64,000 nt of DNA from Castor canadensis (Eukaryota; Chordata; Mammalia; Rodentia; Castoridae), in contig NC_133396.1 in assembly GCF_047511655.1 (NCBI RefSeq), positions 130,457,490-130,521,489 on the forward strand. The letters run 5' to 3'. Each line of letters begins with the position of its first letter. Within the stretch, counting starts at the first letter, position 1. This document shows, one piece after another, positions 1-9,339 of the stretch. Below the pieces are notes generated by a model. The model did not search any database and was not told the DNA's origin. It was given only the letters and a program-made list of their open reading frames with translations. A program made the position numbers and the translations under genes.

Positions 1-582
1 CCGTCTGTCGCAATGGTGCTCATAAAACCCCAGTCATTAGAGACTTGAAACTTGGGTTGGTTTTTTAGAAAAACAGAGATCCGAGGAAACCCCAAAGCCC
101 TGGAACAAAGGGTTGTACATCAAAGGGGTGCAAGCAGGTCAGGAAAAGTCTGAGGGAGAGGGCAGCTGAGGGTGGAGGAGGAGGCAGGGAGCAACTGGAG
201 AACCAACCCGGGATGGGTGCAGAAGCTGAGAAAGGGAGAGACAGACTGGGCAGGCAGGGCTGTGTGTGAGCAGACCCATTTTTCCTGCTCCATCTAGGCA
301 AGGAGGAGCTTCCTGGCCTGATGAGTCAGGAATTTGGAACAGGCTGAGGGAGCAGCAATGTTCTTTTCTTGCCTAGATGGGGAGTTCCTTCCCCATCAAT
401 TACCCAGTTTTTCCTGGAAATCTGTACCAAATTTGCAAGATAGAGCTTCACAGTTCACACACAGCTTTTGCTTTACAGATGAGGAAACCAAGGTCAGAGC
501 AGGGAAGTGAGTGTCTAAAGTGTCACCGAGCTGGGGCTGTCACTGAAGTACTGGTCCCCTAGCCTAGCTCCCTCCCCTACAT
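1..582. other. Intergenic, no gene recognised
   Basis: No exon or regulatory element is recognised. A stretch near 430-540 has the wording of a MIR core (a 'tttacagatgaggaaac' run at about 472-489) and may be a short, decayed MIR. Open frames here have no recognisable domain. Confidence 0.5.
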
Positions 583-735
583 CAGTGGCTTGCATGTGTC
601 ATATGCAGGCAGCCTCCTGCAGGGTTTGTTAAAGTACAGACCCATGGATCTGACTCAGTAGGTCTGGGGTGGAGCCTAGAGTTTTCTTTTATAATGTTGC
701 TGGTTCTAGATAACATTTTGAGAACCATTGTTCTA
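583..735 (+). mobile_element. MER5-type hAT-Charlie element
   Basis: This non-autonomous hAT DNA transposon begins with CAGTGG and ends with the conserved phrase 'ttttgagaaccattg' (about 716-730). The internal phrase 'actcagtaggtctggggtgg' at about 654-673 is characteristic of MER5A/B. It is an old, immobile eutherian-wide repeat. A second copy in the opposite orientation follows directly. Confidence 0.75.
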
Positions 736-905
736 GACCCTGGCTATCTAAAGTACGTAGACTAGCAGCAACAGCATTACATGGAAGCTTCTAGAAATGT
801 AGAGCCTCAGGTCCTACCCCAGACCTACTGGGTTCCCTGAATCAGCACTGACCAGATCCCTGGGGGATCTCTTTACACGTGGCAGTTTGTGAAGCACTGG
901 CCCAC
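736..905 (-). mobile_element. MER5-type hAT-Charlie element, inverted
   Basis: Read on the minus strand, this shows the same family phrases as the preceding copy: 'ccagtgcttcacaaactg' at the right end and 'cccagtaggtctggggtagg' inside. The two copies abut in opposite orientation, so 583-905 is an imperfect inverted repeat. It is old and immobile. Confidence 0.7.
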
Positions 906-1252
906 ACCACACAGCCCATTACTAGACTGGGGGTTAAACCCAAGCAGCCTAGACAAGCCTTCCAACCCCAGCTGCCAGGGACACTGGGACTGATGCTCAG
1001 GGGCCAGTGGAGGGAACCTTCCCCTTTCTGTCTCCTGAGTCTGGGGAAGGGGAGGACTGTAGAGACAGGAAGCGCTCAGCCCAGGGTCTGCCTGCCATGG
1101 TGCTTACACCCCACACCAAGAGACTTTGCGAGGTTTACTATGGGGAAGGTCATGAATGCCTTGAGGCCAGTGACTGCCATCCAGACCCTAAATCAGCCCC
1201 TTCTTGCAGGCCTAGCCCTGAGTTTTACATTTTATTTTTAAAATATATGTAA
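906..1252. other. Intergenic, nothing recognised
   Basis: Unique-looking sequence with overlapping open frames of 80-120 codons on the + strand. These lack recognisable domains and are shadows of each other. I see no splice or promoter structure worth calling. Confidence 0.4.
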
Positions 1253-1384
1253 GCCAGGCATAGTGGCACATGCCTGTAATCCTAGCACTTGGGGGAGAGA
1301 GGGGCTGAGGCAGGAGGATCACAAGTTTGAGACCAGCCTGGGCTATGTATAGAGACCTTGTTTCAGAAAAGAAAAAAAAAAAAG
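1253..1384 (+). mobile_element. B1-like SINE
   Basis: A monomeric 7SL-RNA-derived SINE. It starts 'gccaggcatagtggcacatg', contains 'gcaggaggatcac' and 'gaccagcctgggct', and ends in an A-rich tail. B1-type monomers are rodent-specific in this form, so the element supports a rodent genome. Confidence 0.85.
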
Positions 1385-1810
1385 TGACAAGCAACCTCAT
1401 GTTGTCTGTCTGTAGCCTGAGGTTCCATAGGCCACATGTCAGTGTGAATCCTTCCAGATATAACCTATACAACGAAAGGGGACTTTCGTTCAAGTAGGGT
1501 GTTGTACCCACAATACACTTACTGCTCTGAAATATGAGACCTATAGATCAGTTTCATTATTTTAAAATGTTCCACTTCACAAATATTGATGTATCATGCA
1601 TGTAAGTAGATTTTCGCAGGAAACCGTACAGGCATGGGATTAAAAAAACTCAAGTAGTACAGAATGATGAATGATGAAAATTTAAGGTTTCTATTTTACC
1701 TCCTCATCCTTTCCTGGAGGTACCGCATTAACTATTGACTTTTGTTTTTTAATGAATACACTTAATTTTTGTAACAGTTTTCGATTTGCAGAAAAATTGA
1801 ACAGAGTTTT

Positions 1811-1896
1811 GTTTTTTGGAGGTAGTGGGGTTTGAACTCAGGGCCTTGTGCTTGCTATGCAAGCACCTCTACCTCTTGAGCCACGCCTCCAGCCCC
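1811..1896 (-). mobile_element. ID-like tRNA-derived SINE
   Basis: On the minus strand it reads 'ggggctggaggcgtggctca', then a B-box-like 'gagttcaaacccc'. This is the short ID-type SINE that recurs throughout the window. The T-rich left end is its A-tail in reverse. Confidence 0.8.
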
Positions 1897-2329
1897 AGAC
1901 AGAATTCTCATATACTTTCTCTCTCACCTGACCCCCTAGTTTCCCCATTGTCAACATCTTCCGTTAGTGTGCACACTTGCTACAACTAACGAACCAATAT
2001 TGACACATTTATTATTAACTAAAGTCTATCGTTTACATTAACTTGACTGACTTCTAATGTTACTCAGTCTGTAGCTTTGACAACTGGATGTTCTGTCTAT
2101 TACTACAGCATCATACAGAATAGTCTCACAGCCCTAAAAAGCTCCTGTAGCCATCTATAGTTTCCATTATTATTTTAGACAACAAATTTAGATCTGTTTT
2201 TATTAGCCCATTAGCTCTAGCTAGCATTTTTTGACTCCCCATAATGAAAAAAAGGAAACTGTTGCATTATCTTTTTTCATCTCCCAAGTTTCGTCAGCTA
2301 CTATTTTTGTCATCATTTCACTCACTTGT

Positions 2330-2905
2330 TCAACAATTTATTGAGGTACTATTGTGTACCAGACAACATTCTAGGTGCTGAGCTCCAGGGTGAAGAAAAC
2401 AGATCAAAATCTCTGCCAGCATACAGCCTATCTTCCAGCAGAGGAGATAGACGATACATTAAAAAAAAAAAAAAAGTAGAGCCATAAATGGTGATATTTG
2501 CTACAGAGAAAAATCAAGCAGGAAGGGAGAGAGAATGTATTTATACCTGTGGGGAAGGGGTTAAGATTTGAAACAGGGTGTTGGGTTGTCACTTCATGGG
2601 AAGAAGTCTAAACAAACAGCTTTGGGGAGTGAAGAAATGAACCAGATGGTGGTGTGGGCAAGAGAGAATGTTCTTGACAGTGAGAAGGTCAAGTGTGAAG
2701 GCGCTGAGGAAGGAAGTTTGGCGAGTTGAGGGATGGTGAGGAGTGTGTCTGGAGCCAGGGTGGGAGAGGAGAGTAACAGGAGGTGAGGTCAGACAGTAAG
2801 GGCTGGTCCCAGGGGCCCTTGGAGGTGGTACCACTGACATTTGATTGACACACTGTGAGATGAGAAGGCTCTGATGGATTTTAAGCAAAGGAGTGACATC
2901 GTCTT
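2330..2905 (+). repeat. Ancient interspersed repeat, family unassigned
   Basis: The wording matches a widespread old mammalian repeat whose exact family name I cannot fix. Cues are 'attgaggtactattgtgtacc' near 2340, 'gaggagatagacgatacatt' near 2441, 'gaggtgaggtcagacag' near 2781, and 'ttaagcaaaggagtgacatc' near 2881. An A-run sits at 2460-2475. Shorter pieces of similar wording occur near 10.45, 13.8 and 35.1 kb. Confidence 0.45.
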
Positions 2906-3796
2906 TCTTTGGTTTTACTTTTTACAGTGTTAATACACACTCTATTTTGTTAATAAAATTATCTTCAATATTTTTTCAATATTATTTTTGTCAATTTATT
3001 ACTTCTAAACATAAGTAAATATTATAGAAAACAGAAGCTCTGTTGTTTTTTGCCCCTACTCCACCTTCTTCCCATCTTTCTTTCTACCTGAACCCTCTTC
3101 TCCATGTGGTCTCCCCCTCCTCCCAATACAGGGTGGGGTGGCTCAGACCTAGCAAGAGCCATTCCCAGCTTGCTTTTCCCTGGGGCCATTTTAGAGTCTG
3201 GCCAGTTCCAGCTGGACTCAGACAGACTAACAGTGCAGATCAGCTTTCCCTTTGGGGTGGGCAGAGGGAGGAGCCAGCTCTGGGCTGCTACAGAAGACAT
3301 TCTGTCCATCTGTCTGATGTGGAGTCAACAAGTCAGTAAGAATCCCTAGGGCCCAGCACTGCCCTGGCTGAGTAGCCCATGCAGGCGAAGTTGGAGCTCC
3401 TATTTCTCAGGAGGTGAGGGGCACCAGCCCCTCAGCACCCTGCTCCCCATGGCTCTTGAGTGCTTCATGATCTTCTGATACCCAGTGTCTCCCAGTGTCT
3501 CAGAAAAGATCCACTGCTAGGGGAATGAGTCATGAGACTGGAGGACAGGACTCTCAAGTTTCAAGAACTGATTCCGGCCACTAGGAAGATGTGGTGGTGT
3601 GTTGGGAAATGAATGTTTAGTTAGTAAAGACCCTCCCAGCAGCAGAGTATGTCCTGCTGAGTTTCCTTCCATGGCCCTCTTTGGCTTTCATTGTTTCTTG
3701 CCTTTTCCCCGTGTCCAAAAACCTGTAGCTCTGCACTCAGTAGCTGAAGAGAAAAGGGTGGGTGGGTGGGTCATGTAAAAAGATACAAATTGCCTA
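2906..3796. other. Intergenic, no gene recognised
   Basis: AT-rich to about 3030, then unique sequence. Mutually antisense open frames of 81-98 codons occur at 3022-3349 with no recognisable domain. I see no splice structure. Confidence 0.4.
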
Positions 3797-3960
3797 TGGA
3801 AAGGCAGTGTGGTATCATCAAAAGATTCTGGGTCCTTTTAGCCACCACACATACTCATCCTGGGTTTCTCATTTACAAAGCAGTCTGACTTCGTTTAGTT
3901 TCTTGATCTCTCTCATTTTTTTCTCATCAGAAAAATTAGCAAAATTATACTACCCATCTG
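3797..3960 (-). repeat. MIR SINE relic
   Basis: The phrase 'aggcagtgtggtatcatcaa' (about 3802-3821) followed by 'gggtttctcatttacaaa' matches the tRNA-related end of MIR in reverse orientation. It is ancient and heavily diverged. Confidence 0.5.
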
Positions 3961-4029
3961 TTACAAGAATCTAAAATATGGGAAGGTGCTGTGTAAACTT
4001 TAAAACCCTTGTGGAGTAACTGGGTTTTT

Positions 4030-4131
4030 ATTGTTGTTGTTATTGTTGTTTTTGGTAATACTAGGGCTTGAACTCAGGGCCTCATGCTTGCTAGGCAGGC
4101 GCTCTACCACTTAACCCACTCTGTCAGCCCC
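4030..4131 (-). mobile_element. ID-like SINE
   Basis: Reverse-oriented ID-type SINE. 'gggcttgaactcagggcctc' and 'gctaggcaggcgctctacca' give the tRNA-like B and A boxes on the minus strand. The (TTG)n-rich left edge is the A-rich tail in reverse. Confidence 0.8.
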
Positions 4132-4620
4132 TTTAAAGCTCTTGTGAATTAATCTGGAACTTGAGAGAGCATGAATGAAGCCAGGGCCCAGTGAGGGAAG
4201 AGGAGGAAGTGAGAGATGGGACAGAGTGAGGGGCAGGGCCTGGTCTGTAGTTCAGTTCCTCCAGGAGAGAAGGTGAGACATGGCAGGACTCTGGCACATG
4301 TATACTCAGGAGATTCCTATGCAAGGGTCAGGGAGGGAAGAGCCACAGCAGGGCAGGACTGCCAGGCAGGGGTCCCTAAGGCAGACACCTATCTGGATTG
4401 CCTCTCTTTTACAGCACTGTCTTCTCCCTGTCCTGGAGGGGCATTCTGGGAGTTAGGAGTTAGCCATCCCCTGTTGTGCACATGTGCAGGGCAGAGAATG
4501 GGAAGCTGATGGTTGCCTTCCTTCATCCTTGGCCCACAGCTGAACCCTGCCTGAGCCTGCTACTTTCTGCTCATCGAGGATTGAAACACAGTGTGAGTAC
4601 AAAGAGTTTATTTGGGGAGG

Positions 4621-4707
4621 GGGCATTTTGGTGGTATTGGGGTTTGAACTCGGGGCCTAGCACTTGCTAGGCAGCCACTCTACCACTTGAACCAAGTCCC
4701 CAGCCCT
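4621..4707 (-). mobile_element. ID-like SINE
   Basis: Same family as the copy at 4.03 kb. Its cues are 'ggggtttgaactcggggcct' and 'ccacttgaaccaagtcccca'. Confidence 0.75.
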
Positions 4708-4809
4708 AGTACAAAGAGATTTTCTTACTGTGATCATGTATCATTATTTCCAGAACAAACTATGAACCTGTATTAACATTCATTGGAATAGGCTCTTAAG
4801 AAACCTTGG

Positions 4810-5034
4810 AGCCAGGTGCTGGTGGCTCATGCCTGTAATCTTAACTACTCAAGAGGCAGAGATTAAGATGATCACAGTTTGAAGCCAGTATGAACAAATA
4901 GTTCCCAAGATCCTATCCTGAGAAAACCCATCACAAAAAAGGCCAGGTGGAGTGGCTCAAAGTGTAGGCCCCAAGTTTAAACCAGTACCGCAAAAAAAAA
5001 AAAAAAAAAAAAAGAGAGAGAGAGAAAGAGAGAC
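4810..5034 (+). mobile_element. Composite B1+ID dimeric SINE
   Basis: The left unit is B1-like ('gccaggtgctggtggctcat'). It is joined by the linker 'aaaacccatcacaaaaaagg' (about 4923-4942) to an ID-like right unit ('agtggctcaaagtgtaggcc'). A long A-run and a short (GA)n tract close the element. The linker identifies the dimer family, and its reverse complement is seen near 12.29 kb. Confidence 0.8.
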
Positions 5035-5179
5035 TTTTAGACTTTTGGCTTGGAGGAGCTGATCAAGACTAGGCAGGTGAGGACCCAGGAGAGCCATCTT
5101 CCAGTGTCTGGCCTAATCTCAGTCCTTCTCTAAAGGAATTAACAGTTGGGAGACAGGAGGAATAACTGTTCTGGGCTTT

Positions 5180-5286
5180 CACAAGTGTTCTGTACCTTCC
5201 TCATCACATCAGACTCGTGAGATGAGACTAGATTAGTCCTCCCATTAGTCAGATGAGAAAATGGAGGGCTAACGAAGTTGCACGGA
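5180..5286 (+). repeat. MIR SINE relic
   Basis: 'gtcagatgagaaaatggagg' after 'actagattagtcctcccatt' matches the MIR core (bases before 'gaggaaactgaggc') in + orientation. Heavily diverged. Confidence 0.4.
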
Positions 5287-5679
5287 GAGGCAGGACAGGG
5301 CAATCAAGGGGGAAAAGTGAGGCTTGGAGCCAACTCTGTAAAGCTCTCTGGTCTTCACGCAGGGCTCTTTAAGCAGGAAAGAGGGAGCAGTCTTTCCCCT
5401 CCCTGTCCTCTTAAGCTTGCTGTCCAGGAAGAAGTCCATTCTCTGAGTAGGGACAAGGGGTGACAGAACCCGCAGAGAGGAAGCCACAAGGAATGCCAGG
5501 GAGGGGACTGCAGGCAGCGACAGGGTGGAGGGGCGTGGAGGTTGTCCCTCCCGCCACTACTTAGAGGCCACAGTGTAAGGCTGGTCTCTCCCCAGTTGGC
5601 ACCGGCTACTCTCCTGGTAAGAGAACAGGATAAAAGTGGGAGGGGGTGGGTTGTGCAAGCTGTGAACAGCCTTTCCTTG

Positions 5680-5701
5680 GTCCTTGCTCAGAGACATGTG
5701 C
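5680..5701 (+). promoter_or_regulatory. Candidate p53 response element (distal)
   Basis: Two decamers, GTCCTTGCTC and AGACATGTGC, are separated by 2 bp. Against RRRCWWGYYY they match 8/10 and 9/10 and keep both C(A/T)(A/T)G cores. The site lies about 0.8 kb upstream of the PHLDA3 start codon. PHLDA3 is an established direct p53 target, but I do not know whether this is the site used. Confidence 0.35.
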
Positions 5702-6118
5702 CCGTGGAGTGGGGGGGACCAAACATGGCCTTGAGGCCCCGGAGGAAACAACCTTCAGCTGTCTGACGCCCACCGTACACGGTACAACCAGTGCCAACCG
5801 GCGACCTCGGAACAAGCCCACTTCCTCACAAGCAGTGACTTCGCTCCTCTAACAGACGCGATCTGCCCTCCTTCTTCATCCAAGGCCTGGATGCTGTGGT
5901 TCCTAGAAGCGGCAGCCCGCAGGCCAGAGGCTGGGCTGTTGGGTAAGTAGCCCCTCTCCGCCGCCCTGCGCCTGCGGAGGGTGGTGGAGTCCCGCTGCGG
6001 CCCCGCCCCCGGGGACCCTGCCGCGGGGGGCGGGGCGGGGCGGGGCGCAGCACCGGGGGAGGGAGGGAGGGCGGGGTAGGAATGCGCGGCGGGCGGGCGG
6101 CGCAGGAGGCGAGCTGCG

Positions 6119-6138
6119 GAACATGTAAGGGCACATCC
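6119..6138 (+). promoter_or_regulatory. Candidate p53 response element (proximal)
   Basis: Two abutting decamers, GAACATGTAA and GGGCACATCC, each match RRRCWWGYYY at 8/10 with no spacer. The second half lacks the CWWG core, so it is weak by sequence alone. It lies about 340 bp upstream of the PHLDA3 ATG, inside the CpG island. Confidence 0.3.
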
Positions 6139-6273
6139 CGGGATCCACAGCCCAGCGCGCAGACGGAGCCCAGGGGAACGAGCGGCGGGGCGTGCGTGCC
6201 GGGGAGGCGCAGGGCCACCGGGCAGAGGCGTGCGGGACGGCTTGAGCGGTGCGGAGGGACCCGAGCAGGCTGA

Positions 6274-6855
<582 letters not shown>

Positions 6856-6919
6856 ACCACAAGACGTACCATCTTGCCGTCATGCTCCCCACCACTGCGG
6901 TGCGCAAAGGTCATGCCAG
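6856..6919 (+). other. PHLDA3: PHLDA3 exon 1, 3'-UTR part with splice donor
   Basis: The stop codon is followed by 64 nt of untranslated sequence. It ends in CCAG|GTAAGC, a near-consensus donor with the intron starting at 6920. The gene therefore has an intron in its 3'-UTR, as I recall for the human gene. Confidence 0.7.
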
Positions 6920-7099
6920 GTAAGCCTGGGGCCCTTGTTCTTTCCTCCCTTTCCCAGTCCCCTACGGAGAGCATCAGGCACCAGCATGCCCCTTCAAAGC
7001 TGGATAATTCTAGGGAAGGTTCTTAGGGCCAACAGAGAGAGGACTGGGGCCTAAAAGTTTGAGCCTGAGAATCCTGAACTGATGACCAACTGAACAGAG

Positions 7100-8228
7100 C
7101 TGGCCTTTCCCCTGGGGCGCCAGACAGGAGGGTCCTGAATGTGACCCAAATGTGAAGAGGAAAATGGGAGCCCCAGGAGGGATGGGCCTTTCTACAGGTT
7201 GGTTGAGCCTTGTCTACAGGTGGAGGCTCTGGGCCTCCCATCCCCACCAGGGTAGGGTTCCTGGACTGTGGATTTCTGGGATCTGGGGGGATCTGAGGGT
7301 GGGGATCCACCTGGCTTTCCTTCTGCTAGGATGAACGCTTGTTATAGAGTTTGAACATTGAATTGAGACAGAAAGGCATCTTCAGTTAGAGACGGAGATC
7401 TCAGTGGTTGAGAACAAAACCAAGGAGGCCCAGCTCCCAAGCTGGGGCTTCAGTGGAGGCTTTGGCTGGTCTGGTCTGAGACCAGCCATTCTGGACAGTA
7501 AGTTTTGGTTCCTGGAACTGAGTAAAATGTTGAGAGGACAGGAGAGCTGGGGATGGATGAGGCACACGGTGCACAGGCCACTGATGCCGAGGAGGATGGT
7601 CCTGCCCTCCCATAAGTGCCAGCCAAGGGGCCAGGGGCCAGAGGAGATGCTGGAAAAGGGGGTGGAGCAGTGGTGAAGCGGGAGAGGGTGGGTACTGAAT
7701 CAGGCCATGAGTTGGTATTTGCGATGTCTTAATCCTTGAGCAGCAGGGCAAAGGGTGGTGGTGGTGGTGGATTGATTTCTGGTCAGGACAGCTCAGGGGA
7801 GGGACCAAGAATAGAACCTAGAAGTCCTGGCACTTAGCTCTATACCCCTCTTCCCCAGATGCCCTTCCTTCTCCACGGGAACGGAGAGCAGGGTTGAGGA
7901 AAGGTTTTACCACTCAGGGCTTAAGTTCTCTGGTGGAAACCTACAAACTCCTCTTCCCTACTCTACCTCCCACACGGCCTGGTCAACTTGCCCTACACCT
8001 TGTCCGTTCCAACAAGTAGAGTCCCAGTGAGCCTGGGGCCCAGCCAGTGCCAGGCTTCTTTGATCTTCCTGTTCACTCCCTCCTACATTGGTGAGGGTTG
8101 ACTGAGAGGCAGGCTGTAAGGCAGACCGGATAGACTGAGAGTGAATCCACCCTAGTTATCCCACAGTCCTGGGGGGCGGGGCTGGGAGGAAGCAGATTCC
8201 ATTGACTGCATCCAGTTGTGCAAATGGT
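7100..8228. other. PHLDA3: PHLDA3 intron, unique sequence
   Basis: No repeats or motifs stand out apart from a (GGT)n run near 7757-7770. Open frames of up to 135 codons on either strand here show no recognisable domain. Confidence 0.5.
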
Positions 8229-8556
8229 CAGTCCTCTGTATCTGTGGACTCAACCAACCCTGGTTGAATTTTTGAACCAACTATCTGAAAATAGTTTGAA
8301 AAAATGTTACACTGAACATGTACAGATTTTTTCTGGTTAATATTTCCTAAACAATACAATAGAATAACTATTTACATAATACATACATAATTGTATTAGG
8401 TATTATGAATAATACAGAGATGACTTGGAGTATACAGAAGGTATGCATAGATTATATGCAAAGATTATGCCATTTTATATAAAGGACTTGAATATGTAGA
8501 TTTTGATATTCATGGAGCATCCCGAGCCAGTCCCCTATAGGTAATGAGGAATGGCT
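8229..8556 (+). mobile_element. Tigger-like (TcMar) DNA transposon relic
   Basis: The left end 'cagtcctctgtatctgtgga' and the right end '...gaggaatggctg' are diverged inverted termini. The interior shows hallmark phrases of a non-autonomous Tigger family: 'cactgaacatgtacagattt' (about 8311-8330) and 'gccattttatataaaggact' (about 8469-8488). It lies within the PHLDA3 intron and is too short to encode a transposase. Confidence 0.8.
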
Positions 8557-8654
8557 GCATTATTTTCTGTTTGTTCTGGTGTGAAATGTTCACCTCCTAC
8601 TAGATACTCTGATCCAGCATTGCCGCTGCTCTAACCACTGTTCTTTCTCACCAG

Positions 8655-9325
8655 CTTTTACTTCTTTTGGTTGCTGGGGGTCTGACTGTGTTCCATGTGG
8701 CAAGTCAGAAGCTGTGGACATATGGACAAAGCATCAGTGCTAAAGAAATGGATGGGCCAGGAGAGAAGGAAGAAGGCCACACAGGGCTGAAGATGAAGAT
8801 TCAGCTCTTGGACGCTCAGACTATCATGCCCAGCCTAGGGGCTTCTAAGCACAGGCCCCTCCTTACATATCATGGTGAAGAACTGGCATCGAAGGCTCTC
8901 TCCATATGGTTCTGCCTCTGGTTCTGCAGACTGCTGTTAACCCCTGGCTTTGTGCCATGCCCAGAAGAGGACAGTCCCCCATGGGGTACCAAGCCAGTGC
9001 CTCAGGACTCAGGAGGCCAGCCTGGCATCCAGAGGACAAGTATCCTGGGATAGCCTCTGGACTCAGCTTGAGGAGGGGGAGCTGCTGGGCCTGAGGCCCA
9101 CACTGGGGGGTCTCCTGCTGCTTAGATCCTTTTGGGACCCCCACCCATCCAGGCCCTCTCTTTGCACACTTCTGCCCCCATCTCTCCCCATCTTCCCCCA
9201 CTGTGATGCTGGGCCTGGAGGTGGTGGGGGGTGGGGTGGGGGTTTGGCCATTACCATTTCATGCCTGTTCCAAAATGAAGATGCCCAGCAAAGGGCAATA
9301 ACCACTGTCTGAGTGAAATTCTTTG
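8655..9325 (+). other. PHLDA3: Probable PHLDA3 terminal 3'-UTR exon
   Basis: The acceptor TTCTTTCTCACCAG (8641-8654) opens a GC-rich, untranslated-looking stretch. It ends at a hexamer AATAAC (9297-9302) about 20 nt before a plausible cleavage region. AATAAC is not a usual poly(A) hexamer, so the 3' end is uncertain. The exon is inferred from the donor at 6920, the acceptor, and the expected gene structure. Transcript evidence is needed. Confidence 0.5.
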
Positions 9326-9339
9326 ACAACAAAGGCTCA

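Noticed and set aside
1-5600. Possible 3' end of CSRP1
   Set aside because: Synteny suggests CSRP1 lies upstream, but no LIM-domain residues or CSRP1-like terminal exon are seen in this stretch.
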